Shown: piece after piece, positions 36,180 to 45,577 of the stretch
How positions within the stretch are numbered: position 1 is the stretch's first letter
Layout: the number at the start of each line of letters is the position of its first letter
Assembly (NCBI RefSeq): GCF_010731695.1
Contig: NZ_AP022586.1
Coordinates: forward strand, 5,456,001-5,520,000
Direction: 5' to 3'
DNA from: Mycolicibacterium litorale
GTDB taxonomy: Bacteria > Actinomycetota > Actinomycetes > Mycobacteriales > Mycobacteriaceae
DNA length: 64,000 nucleotides
Notes under the pieces: model-generated
What the model was told of the DNA's origin: nothing
Databases searched by the model: none
What the model saw: only the letters and a program-made list of their open reading frames with translations
Translations under genes and position numbers: made by a program

Positions 36180-36210
36180 AGCCCCGGATCCGGAAGCGGA
36201 CCGCGGGGCT
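36180..36210 (-). terminator. Attenuator-type terminator hairpin before chorismate mutase
   Basis: AGCCCCG and CGGGGCT arms enclose a second, near-perfect 6-bp stem with a 4-base loop. On the minus-strand transcript it is followed by a pyrimidine-rich run (CTCTTCTCTT) and lies between the leader peptide stop (36222) and the mutase starts. Confidence 0.7.
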
Positions 36211-36221
36211 GAAGGAAGCAG

Positions 36222-36278
36222 CTAGACCACGGGCACCGCAGGCCGGTACCCGTAGAAAAATCGCCACGTGTCAAGCAC
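36222..36278 (-). CDS. Aromatic leader peptide of chorismate mutase
   Basis: An 18-codon frame beginning with GTG at 36278 encodes MLDTWRFFYGYRPAVPVV and stops at 36222. Five of 18 residues are Trp, Phe or Tyr, grouped as WRFFYGY. It lies directly upstream of a terminator hairpin and the mutase gene on the same strand, the arrangement of a ribosome-stalling attenuator. A hairpin at 36251-36231 (GGGTACCG with CGGTGCCC) begins right after the FFY codons. No ribosome site is seen, consistent with a leaderless start. The peptide itself is inferred, not shown. Confidence 0.65.
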   Translation of the reverse strand: MLDTWRFFYGYRPAVPVV

Positions 36279-36286
36279 GGTGATCA

Positions 36287-36315
36287 GTCTGCCACTTGCG
36301 GCCGTGCCAGCGCAA
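36287..36315 (-). promoter_or_regulatory. Probable promoter of the chorismate mutase leader
   Basis: On the minus strand TTGCGC (36315-36310) and CAGACT (36292-36287) are 17 bases apart. The leader GTG at 36278 lies 8 bases after the second hexamer, so transcription would start at or beside the GTG. Confidence 0.4.
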
Positions 36316-36350
36316 AGAGTGTCACCGCGCGGCGGTAAGTTGGGACAGAC

Positions 36351-38699
36351 ATGAGTGTGAACGTGACTGAACCGAGATCCAGGCCCGACGGCGGGCCCGA
36401 GGAGCTGCTCGACGGCCTCAACCCACAGCAGCGCCAGGCGGTTCTGCACGAGGGTTCGCCGCTGCTGATCGTGGCGGGGGCCGGGTCGGGCAAGACCGCG
36501 GTGCTCACCCGCCGCATCGCCTACCTGCTGGCCGCCCGCGACGTCGGCGTCGGCCAGGTGCTGGCCATCACGTTCACCAACAAGGCCGCCGCGGAGATGC
36601 GCGAACGCGTCGTCGGTTTGATCGGACCGCGGGCCCGGTCGATGTGGGTGTCGACGTTCCACTCGACGTGCGTGCGGATCCTGCGCAACCAGGCCTCGCT
36701 GCTGCCGGGCCTCAACTCGAACTTCTCGATCTACGACTCCGACGATTCCCGCCGGCTGTTGATGATGATCGGCAAGGACATGGGGCTCGACACCAAGAAG
36801 TACTCGCCGCGCCTGCTGGCCAACGGCATCTCGAATCTGAAGAACGAGCTGATCGGACCCGAACAGGCCGCCGCCGAGGCCTCCGAGGCCGCCGACGACC
36901 TGGCCCGCATCATCGCCGACGTCTACGCCGAGTACCAGCGCCGGCTGCGCGCGGCCAACGCGCTGGACTTCGACGACCTGATCGGCGAGACCGTCGCTGT
37001 CCTGCAACGGTTCCCGCAGATCGCGCAGTACTACCGCCGCCGGTTCCGGCACATCCTGGTCGACGAGTACCAGGACACCAACCACGCCCAGTACGTGCTG
37101 GTGCGGGAACTGGTCGGCCACGACCTCCCCGAAGATGACGGCGTACCGCCCGCGGAGCTGTGCGTGGTGGGCGACGCCGACCAGTCGATCTACGCGTTCC
37201 GCGGCGCCACGATCCGCAACATCGAGGACTTCGAGCGCGACTACCCGAACGCGACGACGATCCTGCTGGAGCAGAACTACCGCTCCACCCAGACCATCCT
37301 CAACGCCGCGAACTCGGTGATCGCCCGCAACACCGGCCGCCGCGAGAAGCGGCTGTGGACCGACTCCGGCGAAGGTGAGCTGATCGTCGGCTACGTCGCC
37401 GACAACGAGCACGACGAAGCGCGGTTCGTCGCCAGTGAGATCGACGCGCTGGCCGACCGCGGGGAGATCACCTACAACGACGTCGCGGTGTTCTACCGCA
37501 CCAACAACAGCTCCCGCGCGCTCGAAGAGGTGTTCATCCGCGCCGGCATCCCGTACAAGGTGGTCGGCGGCGTCCGCTTCTACGAGCGCAGGGAGATCCG
37601 CGACATCGTCGCCTATCTGCGGGTGCTCGACAACCCCGGCGACTCGGTGAGCATGCGCCGCATCCTCAACACCCCGCGGCGCGGTATCGGCGACCGGGCC
37701 GAGGCCTGCATTGCGGTGTACGCCGAGAACACCGGCGGCAGCTTCAACGACGCCCTGCAGGCCGCCGCCGAGGGCCGGGTGCCGATGCTCAACTCCCGCT
37801 CGGAGAAGTGCATCAAGAGCTTCGTCGAGATGCTCGACGAACTGCGCGGCCGCCTCGGCGACGAACTCGGCGAACTCGTCGAAGCGGTGCTCGAACGCAC
37901 CGGCTACCGCGCCGAACTCGAGGCGTCCAACGATCCGCAGGACCTCGCCCGGCTCGACAACCTCAACGAACTGGTCAGCGTCGCACACGAATTCAGCATC
38001 GACCGGGCGAACGCCGCCGCGCTGGCCGAAGACCTCGACGAGCCGGTGGACGAGGATGTGCCCGACACCGGTGTGTTGGCGCAGTTCCTCGAGCGGGTGT
38101 CGCTGGTGGCCGACGCCGACGACATCCCCGAGCACGGCTCGGGCGTCGTCACCATGATGACGCTGCACACCGCGAAGGGCCTCGAATTCCCGGTCGTGTT
38201 CGTCACCGGCTGGGAGGACGGCATGTTCCCGCACATGCGGGCCCTCGGTGACCCCACCGAACTGTCCGAGGAACGCCGGCTGGCCTACGTCGGCATCACC
38301 CGGGCGCGGCAGCGGCTCTACCTCAGCCGCGCGAAGGTGCGCTCGTCGTGGGGGCAGCCGATGCTCAACCCGGAATCCCGGTTCCTGCGCGAGATCCCGC
38401 AGGAACTCATCGACTGGCGGCGTACCGACACCGCCCCGTCGTCGTTCAGCGCACCGGTCAGCGGCGCCGGACGGTTCGGCCCGGCCGAGCAGCGGCGGCC
38501 CGCACCGGGGCGCCCCGGTGCCGGTAAGCGCCCGCTGATCGTGCTCGAGCCCGGCGACCGCATCACCCACGACAAGTACGGGCTGGGCCGCGTCGAAGAG
38601 GTGTCCGGTGTCGGGGAATCCGCGATGTCGCTGATCGACTTCGGCAGCGCCGGCCGCGTCAAGCTCATGCACAACCACGCGCCGGTCACCAAGCTGTAG
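36351..38699 (+). CDS. uvrD1: UvrD/PcrA-type superfamily 1 DNA helicase
   Basis: This 782-residue 3'-5' helicase acts in nucleotide-excision repair and, in mycobacteria, works with Ku. Helicase motifs are visible: Q-motif LNPQQRQAV, Walker A AGAGSGKTAV near 44-53, motif II VDEYQDTNH, motif III GDADQSIYAFRG, motif IV QNYRSTQTIL, motif V TLHTAKGLEFPVVFV and motif VI VGITRARQRLYL. The C-terminus has a Tudor-like fold (GDRITHDKYGLGRVEEV) that binds RNA polymerase in PcrA homologues. Length and context match M. tuberculosis UvrD1 (Rv0949). Confidence 0.97.
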   Translation: MSVNVTEPRSRPDGGPEELLDGLNPQQRQAVLHEGSPLLIVAGAGSGKTAVLTRRIAYLLAARDVGVGQVLAITFTNKAAAEMRERVVGLIGPRARSMWVSTFHSTCVRILRNQASLLPGLNSNFSIYDSDDSRRLLMMIGKDMGLDTKKYSPRLLANGISNLKNELIGPEQAAAEASEAADDLARIIADVYAEYQRRLRAANALDFDDLIGETVAVLQRFPQIAQYYRRRFRHILVDEYQDTNHAQYVLVRELVGHDLPEDDGVPPAELCVVGDADQSIYAFRGATIRNIEDFERDYPNATTILLEQNYRSTQTILNAANSVIARNTGRREKRLWTDSGEGELIVGYVADNEHDEARFVASEIDALADRGEITYNDVAVFYRTNNSSRALEEVFIRAGIPYKVVGGVRFYERREIRDIVAYLRVLDNPGDSVSMRRILNTPRRGIGDRAEACIAVYAENTGGSFNDALQAAAEGRVPMLNSRSEKCIKSFVEMLDELRGRLGDELGELVEAVLERTGYRAELEASNDPQDLARLDNLNELVSVAHEFSIDRANAAALAEDLDEPVDEDVPDTGVLAQFLERVSLVADADDIPEHGSGVVTMMTLHTAKGLEFPVVFVTGWEDGMFPHMRALGDPTELSEERRLAYVGITRARQRLYLSRAKVRSSWGQPMLNPESRFLREIPQELIDWRRTDTAPSSFSAPVSGAGRFGPAEQRRPAPGRPGAGKRPLIVLEPGDRITHDKYGLGRVEEVSGVGESAMSLIDFGSAGRVKLMHNHAPVTKL

Positions 38700-39365
38700 C
38701 TACGGGGACTGTGCCCAGCGCGCCGTGCTGGGCAGCAGTGTCAGCACGATCGCGGCCAGCGGCAGCAGCGGTATGGCGTAGACGATCCAGGGGAACTTCG
38801 CGCCCGCGACGAACAGGCTGCCGAAGATCAGCAGTCCGATGACACAGCCGACGACGATCAGCAGCCGGCTCATCCGGCGGCGCAGCAGCAGCGTGACGAG
38901 CCCCCCGATGGACGCGGCGGCCGAGATCGTCGTGAGGAAGCCGATGGCCACGCAGAACAGCCGATCGGTCTGCCACCACCCGGCGATCAGATCGGTGGCG
39001 ATGACGGCGGTGGCCCACCCCGACAGGATGGCCAGCACCGCCGCGGCGACCGCGGTGCGCGGATGTGCGGTCACCCCCGTCGGCGGGATCTCCACCGGAC
39101 GCGGCCGCGGGATGTAGGAGGTCTGGGTGCCGTCCTCGACGGCGGGCGGTTCGATGTAGCTGGTCTGCGGTTCCTGGCCGACGGTGGGCAGACCGCCGGT
39201 CGGGTGACGGCGGATGATGCCGGTCGGCGGATCGTGTTGCGGCGGCGCGGAAGGCACGGGATTCGCGCCGGTCGGATGCCGGCGGATGATGCTGGTCTTC
39301 GGATCGTCCTGCTGAGAGGATTGGGCCGGATCGCCTGGGTGGCCAGTCGAGTCAGCTGCGCTCAC
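38700..39365 (-). CDS. Membrane protein with N-terminal IIRRHPTG repeats
   Basis: This 221-residue protein has a disordered N-terminal 100 residues and about four membrane segments (from about 106 to 215). The N-terminal part contains two SIIRRHPTG/GIIRRHPTG copies and two QTSYI copies, with Thr and Pro between them, an arrangement that could serve as phosphorylation or FHA-binding sites; that is speculation. The GTG start at 39365 directly follows the stop of the M23 peptidase gene (TGA then GTG), so the two are coupled. The function is unknown. Confidence 0.78.
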   Translation of the reverse strand: MSAADSTGHPGDPAQSSQQDDPKTSIIRRHPTGANPVPSAPPQHDPPTGIIRRHPTGGLPTVGQEPQTSYIEPPAVEDGTQTSYIPRPRPVEIPPTGVTAHPRTAVAAAVLAILSGWATAVIATDLIAGWWQTDRLFCVAIGFLTTISAAASIGGLVTLLLRRRMSRLLIVVGCVIGLLIFGSLFVAGAKFPWIVYAIPLLPLAAIVLTLLPSTARWAQSP

Positions 39366-40451
39366 TCAGCCAACATAGCTGCCGGTGGTGATGCCCCGCT
39401 TGGACAGCCAGCCCACCGGATCGATCCGGTTCGACCCGCCGAGCAGCACCTCGAAATGCAGGTGCGGGCCGGTCGAGTTGCCCCGGTTGCCCATCGTCGC
39501 GATCTGGTCACCGGCCATCACCTGCTCGCCGATGCTCACCGACCACGTGTTCAGGTGGCCGTAGAGCGTCACCGTGCCGTCGGCGTGGCGCAGCTTGACC
39601 CAGGCGCCGTAACCGGCGGTCGGGCCGACGTCGATCACGACACCGTCGGCGGCTGCGAGGATCGGCGTGCCGATCGGTCCGGCGATGTCGATACCGCCGT
39701 GCAGCACACCCCAGCGGTAGCCGAAGCCGGACGTCCACACGCCCTTCGTGGGCATCACGTAGAGGGGCCGCAGCTGGCGCGCCTCGCGCTCGGCGCGCTC
39801 CTGGGCGAACGCGGCCGCCTTCTGGATCTCCTCGGTGTGCACGGACGCGTTGGCGGTCGAGGCGACCGATACGATCTGCATACCGTCGACCGAACCGGTG
39901 ATCGAGGCGCCCTCGACCGTCGTCGACCCGGCGGCCAGCACCGTGTCGGTGGTGGCCGGGGCGGAGTTCTGGGTCATCGAGTAGGCGCCTGCGGCGGTCG
40001 CGCCTGCGGCCATCGCGGCGATCACCAGACGGCTCTTGATCGGGCCCTCGACGTCCTTGCGGTGCGCTCCGCGGCGGGCGCGCAGGTCGATGATGTCGGT
40101 GGCGGCGGTGCCGTCGCTGACGTCGGTGTGGCTGTCGCGGTAGGCGCGTGAGCGGCGCGGGGCATCCGCGGCGTCACCGCCGGCGCGGAACTGCGCGGGG
40201 ATCGCCAGCCGGAGCGGGATCAGGTCGTCGGTGTCGTGCAGGTCGTCGAGTTCCGGAGCGCCGATGACCTGCGCTTCACGGTCGAAGGCGGTGCTGTCGC
40301 GGAAATCGAGGTCGTCCAGATCGCCGAACTCGTTGAACGGGATGATGTCGGTCACTTCTGCGGCGCGCTCGGCGGGGATTGAAATCGCCTGGAGCGGGCG
40401 GGCATTCGTCGAGACTCCCTCGCGGGACCGGGACGAACGATGCGCTGCCAA
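39366..40451 (-). CDS. M23-family (LytM) peptidoglycan endopeptidase
   Basis: This 361-residue protein has a long acidic cytoplasmic N-terminal part, one membrane segment near 138-158 (LVIAAMAAGATAAGAYSM) and a C-terminal LytM domain. The zinc ligands appear in LHGGIDIAG and in GPHLHFEV. It would cut peptide cross-links in the wall or, if a metal site is impaired, act as an activator; the motifs look intact. From memory it corresponds to Rv0950c. A TTG start at 40451 follows AAAGGA by about 10 bases. The 264-base gap to sucC holds divergent promoters. Confidence 0.92.
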   Translation of the reverse strand: MAAHRSSRSREGVSTNARPLQAISIPAERAAEVTDIIPFNEFGDLDDLDFRDSTAFDREAQVIGAPELDDLHDTDDLIPLRLAIPAQFRAGGDAADAPRRSRAYRDSHTDVSDGTAATDIIDLRARRGAHRKDVEGPIKSRLVIAAMAAGATAAGAYSMTQNSAPATTDTVLAAGSTTVEGASITGSVDGMQIVSVASTANASVHTEEIQKAAAFAQERAEREARQLRPLYVMPTKGVWTSGFGYRWGVLHGGIDIAGPIGTPILAAADGVVIDVGPTAGYGAWVKLRHADGTVTLYGHLNTWSVSIGEQVMAGDQIATMGNRGNSTGPHLHFEVLLGGSNRIDPVGWLSKRGITTGSYVG

Positions 40452-40678
40452 CCTGAAGAATCCTTTGTCGTGATCTATCCGTTACCTATCAAGACCAGAT
40501 GGCACGTTAACCAAACCCCAATGTTTGTGGCAACCCGTGCAGTAATTCCGGGCCGGATTGTGAGGTGTATCACGTTGAGGCCGCGGTGAGATCTCCCACA
40601 TCAGCGGTGGGCGGTGACTACCGGCTCAGGCGGTGCGGATAAAGTTCCCACGAGCCCCTCGGGTGCAAACCTTCGACA

Positions 40679-40684
40679 TATAAC
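40679..40684 (+). promoter_or_regulatory. Possible -10 element of sucCD
   Basis: TATAAC lies 31 bases before the sucC ATG in an otherwise GC-rich leader. No clear -35 element is seen 17 bases upstream. The remaining part of the 264-base gap (40452-40715) shows no other feature I can name. Confidence 0.35.
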
Positions 40685-40715
40685 GCGACCGTCAACGCAG
40701 ACAGACAGTGAGTCC

Positions 40716-41882
<1,167 letters not shown>

Positions 41883-41895
41883 GAGGACGAGAACG

Positions 41896-42798
41896 ATGTC
41901 GATTTTTCTGAACAAGGACTCCAAGGTCATCGTCCAGGGCATCACCGGCGGTGAGGGCACCAAGCACACCGCGCTGATGCTCAAGGCGGGCACCCAGCTG
42001 GTCGGCGGCGTCAACGCCCGCAAGGCCGGCACGACGGTCAGCCACGTCGACAAGGACGGCAAGGACATCGAGCTGCCGGTGTTCGGCAGCGTCGGCGAGG
42101 CGATGAAGGAGACCGGCGCCGACGTGTCGGTGGTCTTCGTGCCGCCGAAGTTCGCCAAGGACGCGATCATCGAGGCGATCGACGCCGAGATCCCGCTGCT
42201 CGTGGTGATCACCGAGGGCATCCCCGTGCAGGACACCGCGTACGCGTGGGCCTACAACGTGGAGAAGGGGCAGAAGACCCGCATCATCGGCCCGAACTGC
42301 CCCGGCATCATCACCCCCGGCGAGGCGCTGGCCGGCATCACGCCCGCCAACATCACCGATTCGGGTCCGGTCGGCCTGGTGTCGAAGTCGGGCACGCTGA
42401 CCTACCAGATGATGTACGAGCTGCGCGACTTCGGTTTCTCCACCGCCATCGGCATCGGCGGCGACCCGGTCATCGGCACCACGCACATCGACGCCATCGA
42501 GGCGTTCGAGAAGGACCCCGACACCAAGATCATCGTGATGATCGGTGAGATCGGCGGTGACGCCGAGGAGCGCGCGGCCGACTACATCAAGGCCAACGTG
42601 TCCAAGCCCGTCGTCGGCTACGTCGCGGGCTTCACCGCGCCGGAGGGCAAGACGATGGGCCACGCCGGCGCCATCGTGTCCGGTTCGTCGGGCACCGCCT
42701 CGGCGAAGAAGGAAGCGCTCGAGGCAGCCGGCGTGAAGGTCGGCAAGACGCCGTCGGAGACCGCGGCCCTGGCCCGGGAGATCCTGCAGAACCAGTAG
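41896..42798 (+). CDS. sucD: Succinyl-CoA synthetase alpha subunit
   Basis: SucD carries the CoA-binding site and the phosphohistidine. The 300-residue product has the CoA-binding N-terminus ([15 protein letters not shown]), [12 protein letters not shown], and the active-site histidine in [24 protein letters not shown] forms the ribosome site before ATG 41896. A strong terminator follows 30 bases after the stop. Confidence 0.98.
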   Translation: MSIFLNKDSKVIVQGITGGEGTKHTALMLKAGTQLVGGVNARKAGTTVSHVDKDGKDIELPVFGSVGEAMKETGADVSVVFVPPKFAKDAIIEAIDAEIPLLVVITEGIPVQDTAYAWAYNVEKGQKTRIIGPNCPGIITPGEALAGITPANITDSGPVGLVSKSGTLTYQMMYELRDFGFSTAIGIGGDPVIGTTHIDAIEAFEKDPDTKIIVMIGEIGGDAEERAADYIKANVSKPVVGYVAGFTAPEGKTMGHAGAIVSGSSGTASAKKEALEAAGVKVGKTPSETAALAREILQNQ

Positions 42799-42828
42799 CA
42801 CGCCGAGGATTCCTCAGCGCCTCACCGC

Positions 42829-42884
42829 GAGCAGACACAGAATCGCCCATTTCCCGCCGGAAATGGGCGATTCTGCGTCTGCTC
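42829..42884. terminator. Long bidirectional terminator hairpin
   Basis: Two 26-base arms (42829-42854 and 42859-42884) pair at 25 of 26 positions around a 4-base CGCC loop; the core is AATCGCCCATTTCC. It sits between convergent sucD and S9 peptidase genes. It is much longer than a minimal terminator. Confidence 0.85.
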
Positions 42885-42889
42885 GGCAG

Positions 42890-44758
42890 CTAGATGCGCC
42901 CCCCGAGATGCTCGGCGAGGAAGCGTTCGACCGCGCGGTACATTTCGATCTGGTTGTCCGGGTTGAGGAATCCGTGGCCCTCGTCGTCCTTGACCAGGTA
43001 CTCGACCTCGACGCCGCGGCGGCGCAGCGCCTCCACGAGGTTGTCGGATTCGGCCTTCACCACGCGAGAGTCGTTGGCGCCCTGCACGACCAGCAGCGGG
43101 GTCCGGATCGCCTCGACGCGCGTGATGGGGGAGCGGGTCAGCATGTCGGCTTCCTGCGCCGGGTCCGACGGGTCGCCGACGAACAGGTGCCAGTTGTTGG
43201 CCAGGAACGGCCGGGCCACGTTCGGCAGGGTCCGCATGAAGTTCGCCAGGCTGGAGATGCCGACGTAGTCGATGGCCGCGGCGAACACGTCGGGGGTGAA
43301 CGTGACACCCACCAGCGCGGCGTAGCCGCCGTACGAGCCGCCGAAGATGCCGACCCGGTCGCGGTCGGCGTAGCCCTGCCCGATCGCCCACTCGACGGCG
43401 TCGATGAGGTCGTCGTGCATCTTGCCGGCGAACTCGCCGATGGCGGCTTTGGTGAAGGCCTTACCGTAGCCCGTGGACCCGCGAAAGTTGATCTGCAGCA
43501 CCGCATATCCGCGGTTGGCCAGCAGTTGCACCTCGGGCTGGTAGTACCAGCAGTCGCGTGCCCAGGGGCCGCCGTGGACCAGCAGGACCATCGGCAGCGC
43601 GACCGGTTCCACGCCGACTGGCAGCGTCAGGTACCCGTGGAGATCCAGCCCGTCGCGTGCGGTGACGGTCACCGGCGTCATGGGGGCGAGCGCGTCGGGG
43701 TCGAGATGCGGGTAGGGCCGGAACAACAGTCGGCTCTCACCCGTCGCGTGGTCGTACAGGTAGGTGACCCCGGGATCCCGGTCGTCGGTGACGCTGACCA
43801 CCCATCGCCGCCCGGTGCCGTCGGAGGACACCGACCCGACGTCGCCGTCCGACAACGTCGCCAGATGCTGCAGCACCGCAGCGAAATCCGGGTCCAGCGG
43901 GTGGATCACCTGGCGGTCCCCGTAGTAGCGGGCCCCGATCAATTCGCCGGTCCGGTCACTGATGATGAGCGGCGACGGCAGTACCGGTGAGATGGCGAGG
44001 TCGAATCGCGGGTGGCTGTCGACCTCGAATTCCTCACCGGTGGCGACGTCGACCCGCACCAGACGGGTCCGGTCGCTGTCCCTGTTGGAGCCGAGCCACA
44101 GTCCGGTGCCGTCGGGGGTGACCGCGACCGGGTAGATGCCGAGTGGGTAGTCGGTGCCGTCATAGGTCACGATCGTGCGCAATGTCGCTGTCGCCGTGTC
44201 CCATTGGGAGATGTCGATGTCGCCGTCGGCGGTCAGCGTGTTGGTGAACAGGTCACCGCTGGGACCGCTGATCCAGTGGACGACGGTGCCGGGGTTCTCC
44301 GCGACGAGGGTGAGTTCGCCTGTCGCGATGTCGAGTTCGTACGCGTCGAGCAGTTCGGGAGTGCGGCGGTTGAGCTGGACGAGGGCCTTGCCGGGGCGCT
44401 TCTTGAGCAACTCGAAACTCGCTCGCACCTCCGGGAAAGGAGTGAGATCCACGGCGCCGGCGTCCGGATCGTCGGGATCGACACGGTAGACGTGCCAGTT
44501 CTCGTCACCGCCGTTGTCCTGCAGGTAGAGCAGCCACCGTGAATCGTGGGACCACTGATAGAGGTATACGCTGCGGGTTTCGTCGGCGGTCAGGCAGCGC
44601 GCCTCGGAGCCGTCGTCGAGGTGTTCGACCCAGACGTTGAGACGGTTCTTCCACGGTGCGAGGTAGGCGATCCTGGTCCCGTCCGGCGAGATCGTCGCGG
44701 CCGCGCGGACGGGTGGGCTGAAGAGGTCGTCGACCGGGATCAACTCGGGCAGTGCCAT
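42890..44758 (-). CDS. S9-family serine peptidase (prolyl oligopeptidase/acylaminoacyl-type)
   Basis: This 622-residue enzyme has an N-terminal beta-propeller (about 20-370; repeated SPDGTRIAYLAPW and DSRWLLYLQDN units) and a C-terminal alpha/beta-hydrolase. The triad is Ser475 in GGSYGGY, Asp563 in QGANDSR and His595 in DEGHGF. It has no signal peptide, so it is probably cytosolic and cleaves short peptides or esters. It is convergent with sucCD. The TetR gene lies 70 bases upstream in the same direction. Confidence 0.93.
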   Translation of the reverse strand: MALPELIPVDDLFSPPVRAAATISPDGTRIAYLAPWKNRLNVWVEHLDDGSEARCLTADETRSVYLYQWSHDSRWLLYLQDNGGDENWHVYRVDPDDPDAGAVDLTPFPEVRASFELLKKRPGKALVQLNRRTPELLDAYELDIATGELTLVAENPGTVVHWISGPSGDLFTNTLTADGDIDISQWDTATATLRTIVTYDGTDYPLGIYPVAVTPDGTGLWLGSNRDSDRTRLVRVDVATGEEFEVDSHPRFDLAISPVLPSPLIISDRTGELIGARYYGDRQVIHPLDPDFAAVLQHLATLSDGDVGSVSSDGTGRRWVVSVTDDRDPGVTYLYDHATGESRLLFRPYPHLDPDALAPMTPVTVTARDGLDLHGYLTLPVGVEPVALPMVLLVHGGPWARDCWYYQPEVQLLANRGYAVLQINFRGSTGYGKAFTKAAIGEFAGKMHDDLIDAVEWAIGQGYADRDRVGIFGGSYGGYAALVGVTFTPDVFAAAIDYVGISSLANFMRTLPNVARPFLANNWHLFVGDPSDPAQEADMLTRSPITRVEAIRTPLLVVQGANDSRVVKAESDNLVEALRRRGVEVEYLVKDDEGHGFLNPDNQIEMYRAVERFLAEHLGGRI

Positions 44759-44828
44759 GGTGTCCTTCCGGTTGGGGCAAGCGGGTACCGCGGGCCTGCG
44801 TCGCAGGCTCGGCCGTGGTGTCGGGCTG

Positions 44829-45452
44829 TCAGGGCGCGACGGGCCCGCCGAGGCGGCCGTTGGTGGCTTCGCGGATCGCGCGGTCGATCAGCGCGAGGGT
44901 GTCCTGCTGGGTGACGGTCACGCCGTCGACGATCACCGCTCGGCTGACGTCCTCGTCGACGACGCGGAACGCCCCGGTGACCGCGGCCGCGCACAGGCGG
45001 ACGGTCAGGTCGGTCCCCTTCATGTTCAGGCGGTCGGCGACCACGGGGATGAAGCCCCGTTCCATCCGGTCGTGGACCATCAGGTAGGCGGTGCGCAGCG
45101 CGGGTTCCGACGAGGTCATGGTGGCGATGCGCATCGCGCTGATCTCGTCCGCGACCTCCTGCGGGGTGAGCACATGGGTGACGATGTCCGCCGCAAGGTG
45201 GTCGGCGAGCGACAGGCGGTGCGGCCACCGGTGCAGCGAGGCCACGAACCGGTCGGCCGACCGGGCGAGCAGGGGTTCGACGCAGCTCTCCTTCGAGCGG
45301 AAGTACCGCCAGATCGTGCGCGTGGAAAGCCCTGCGGCCGCGGCGATGTCGTCCCCGCTCGTCCCGGCCACCCCACGCTCCCAGAACAACCTGCAGGCGT
45401 GCCGGGAGACCTCGAGACGCGCCTGCGACTGCTTCTCGCGGATCTCACTCAC
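44829..45452 (-). CDS. TetR-family repressor
   Basis: This 207-residue regulator has an N-terminal helix-turn-helix (about 14-60; GVAGTSGDDIAAAAGLSTRT then WRYFRSKES) and a divergent ligand-binding domain. The GTG at 45452 is immediately preceded by GGGAGG, closer than ideal. Two perfect TGTCAC-N3-GTGACA palindromes lie just upstream, between it and the divergent thiolase-like gene, so it very likely controls itself and that gene. Confidence 0.92.
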   Translation of the reverse strand: MSEIREKQSQARLEVSRHACRLFWERGVAGTSGDDIAAAAGLSTRTIWRYFRSKESCVEPLLARSADRFVASLHRWPHRLSLADHLAADIVTHVLTPQEVADEISAMRIATMTSSEPALRTAYLMVHDRMERGFIPVVADRLNMKGTDLTVRLCAAAVTGAFRVVDEDVSRAVIVDGVTVTQQDTLALIDRAIREATNGRLGGPVAP

Positions 45453-45462
45453 CTCCCGTAGC

Positions 45463-45501
45463 TGTCACTTAGTGACAGCACCAATGTGTCACCAAGTGAC
45501 A
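45463..45501. promoter_or_regulatory. Tandem TetR operators
   Basis: TGTCACTTAGTGACA (45463-45477) and TGTCACCAAGTGACA (45487-45501) are perfect inverted repeats with 24 bases between their centres, just upstream of the TetR start and in the shared divergent region. Confidence 0.85.
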
Positions 45502-45577
45502 GCGCGGTCAAGGGGTCGGTGGGACGGTCCGGCCCATCCATTAGCCTGACGAATTAACACCTGCCAGGAGGTTTGTC

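Noticed and set aside
36222..38678. Minus-strand open frame of over 800 codons
   Set aside because: It mirrors the uvrD1 gene. Only its last 18 codons, beyond uvrD1, were kept as the leader peptide candidate.
40452..40715. Possible riboswitch upstream of the M23 peptidase
   Set aside because: Leaders of wall-hydrolase genes in actinobacteria can carry c-di-AMP riboswitches, but I found none of the conserved blocks of that class in this gap.
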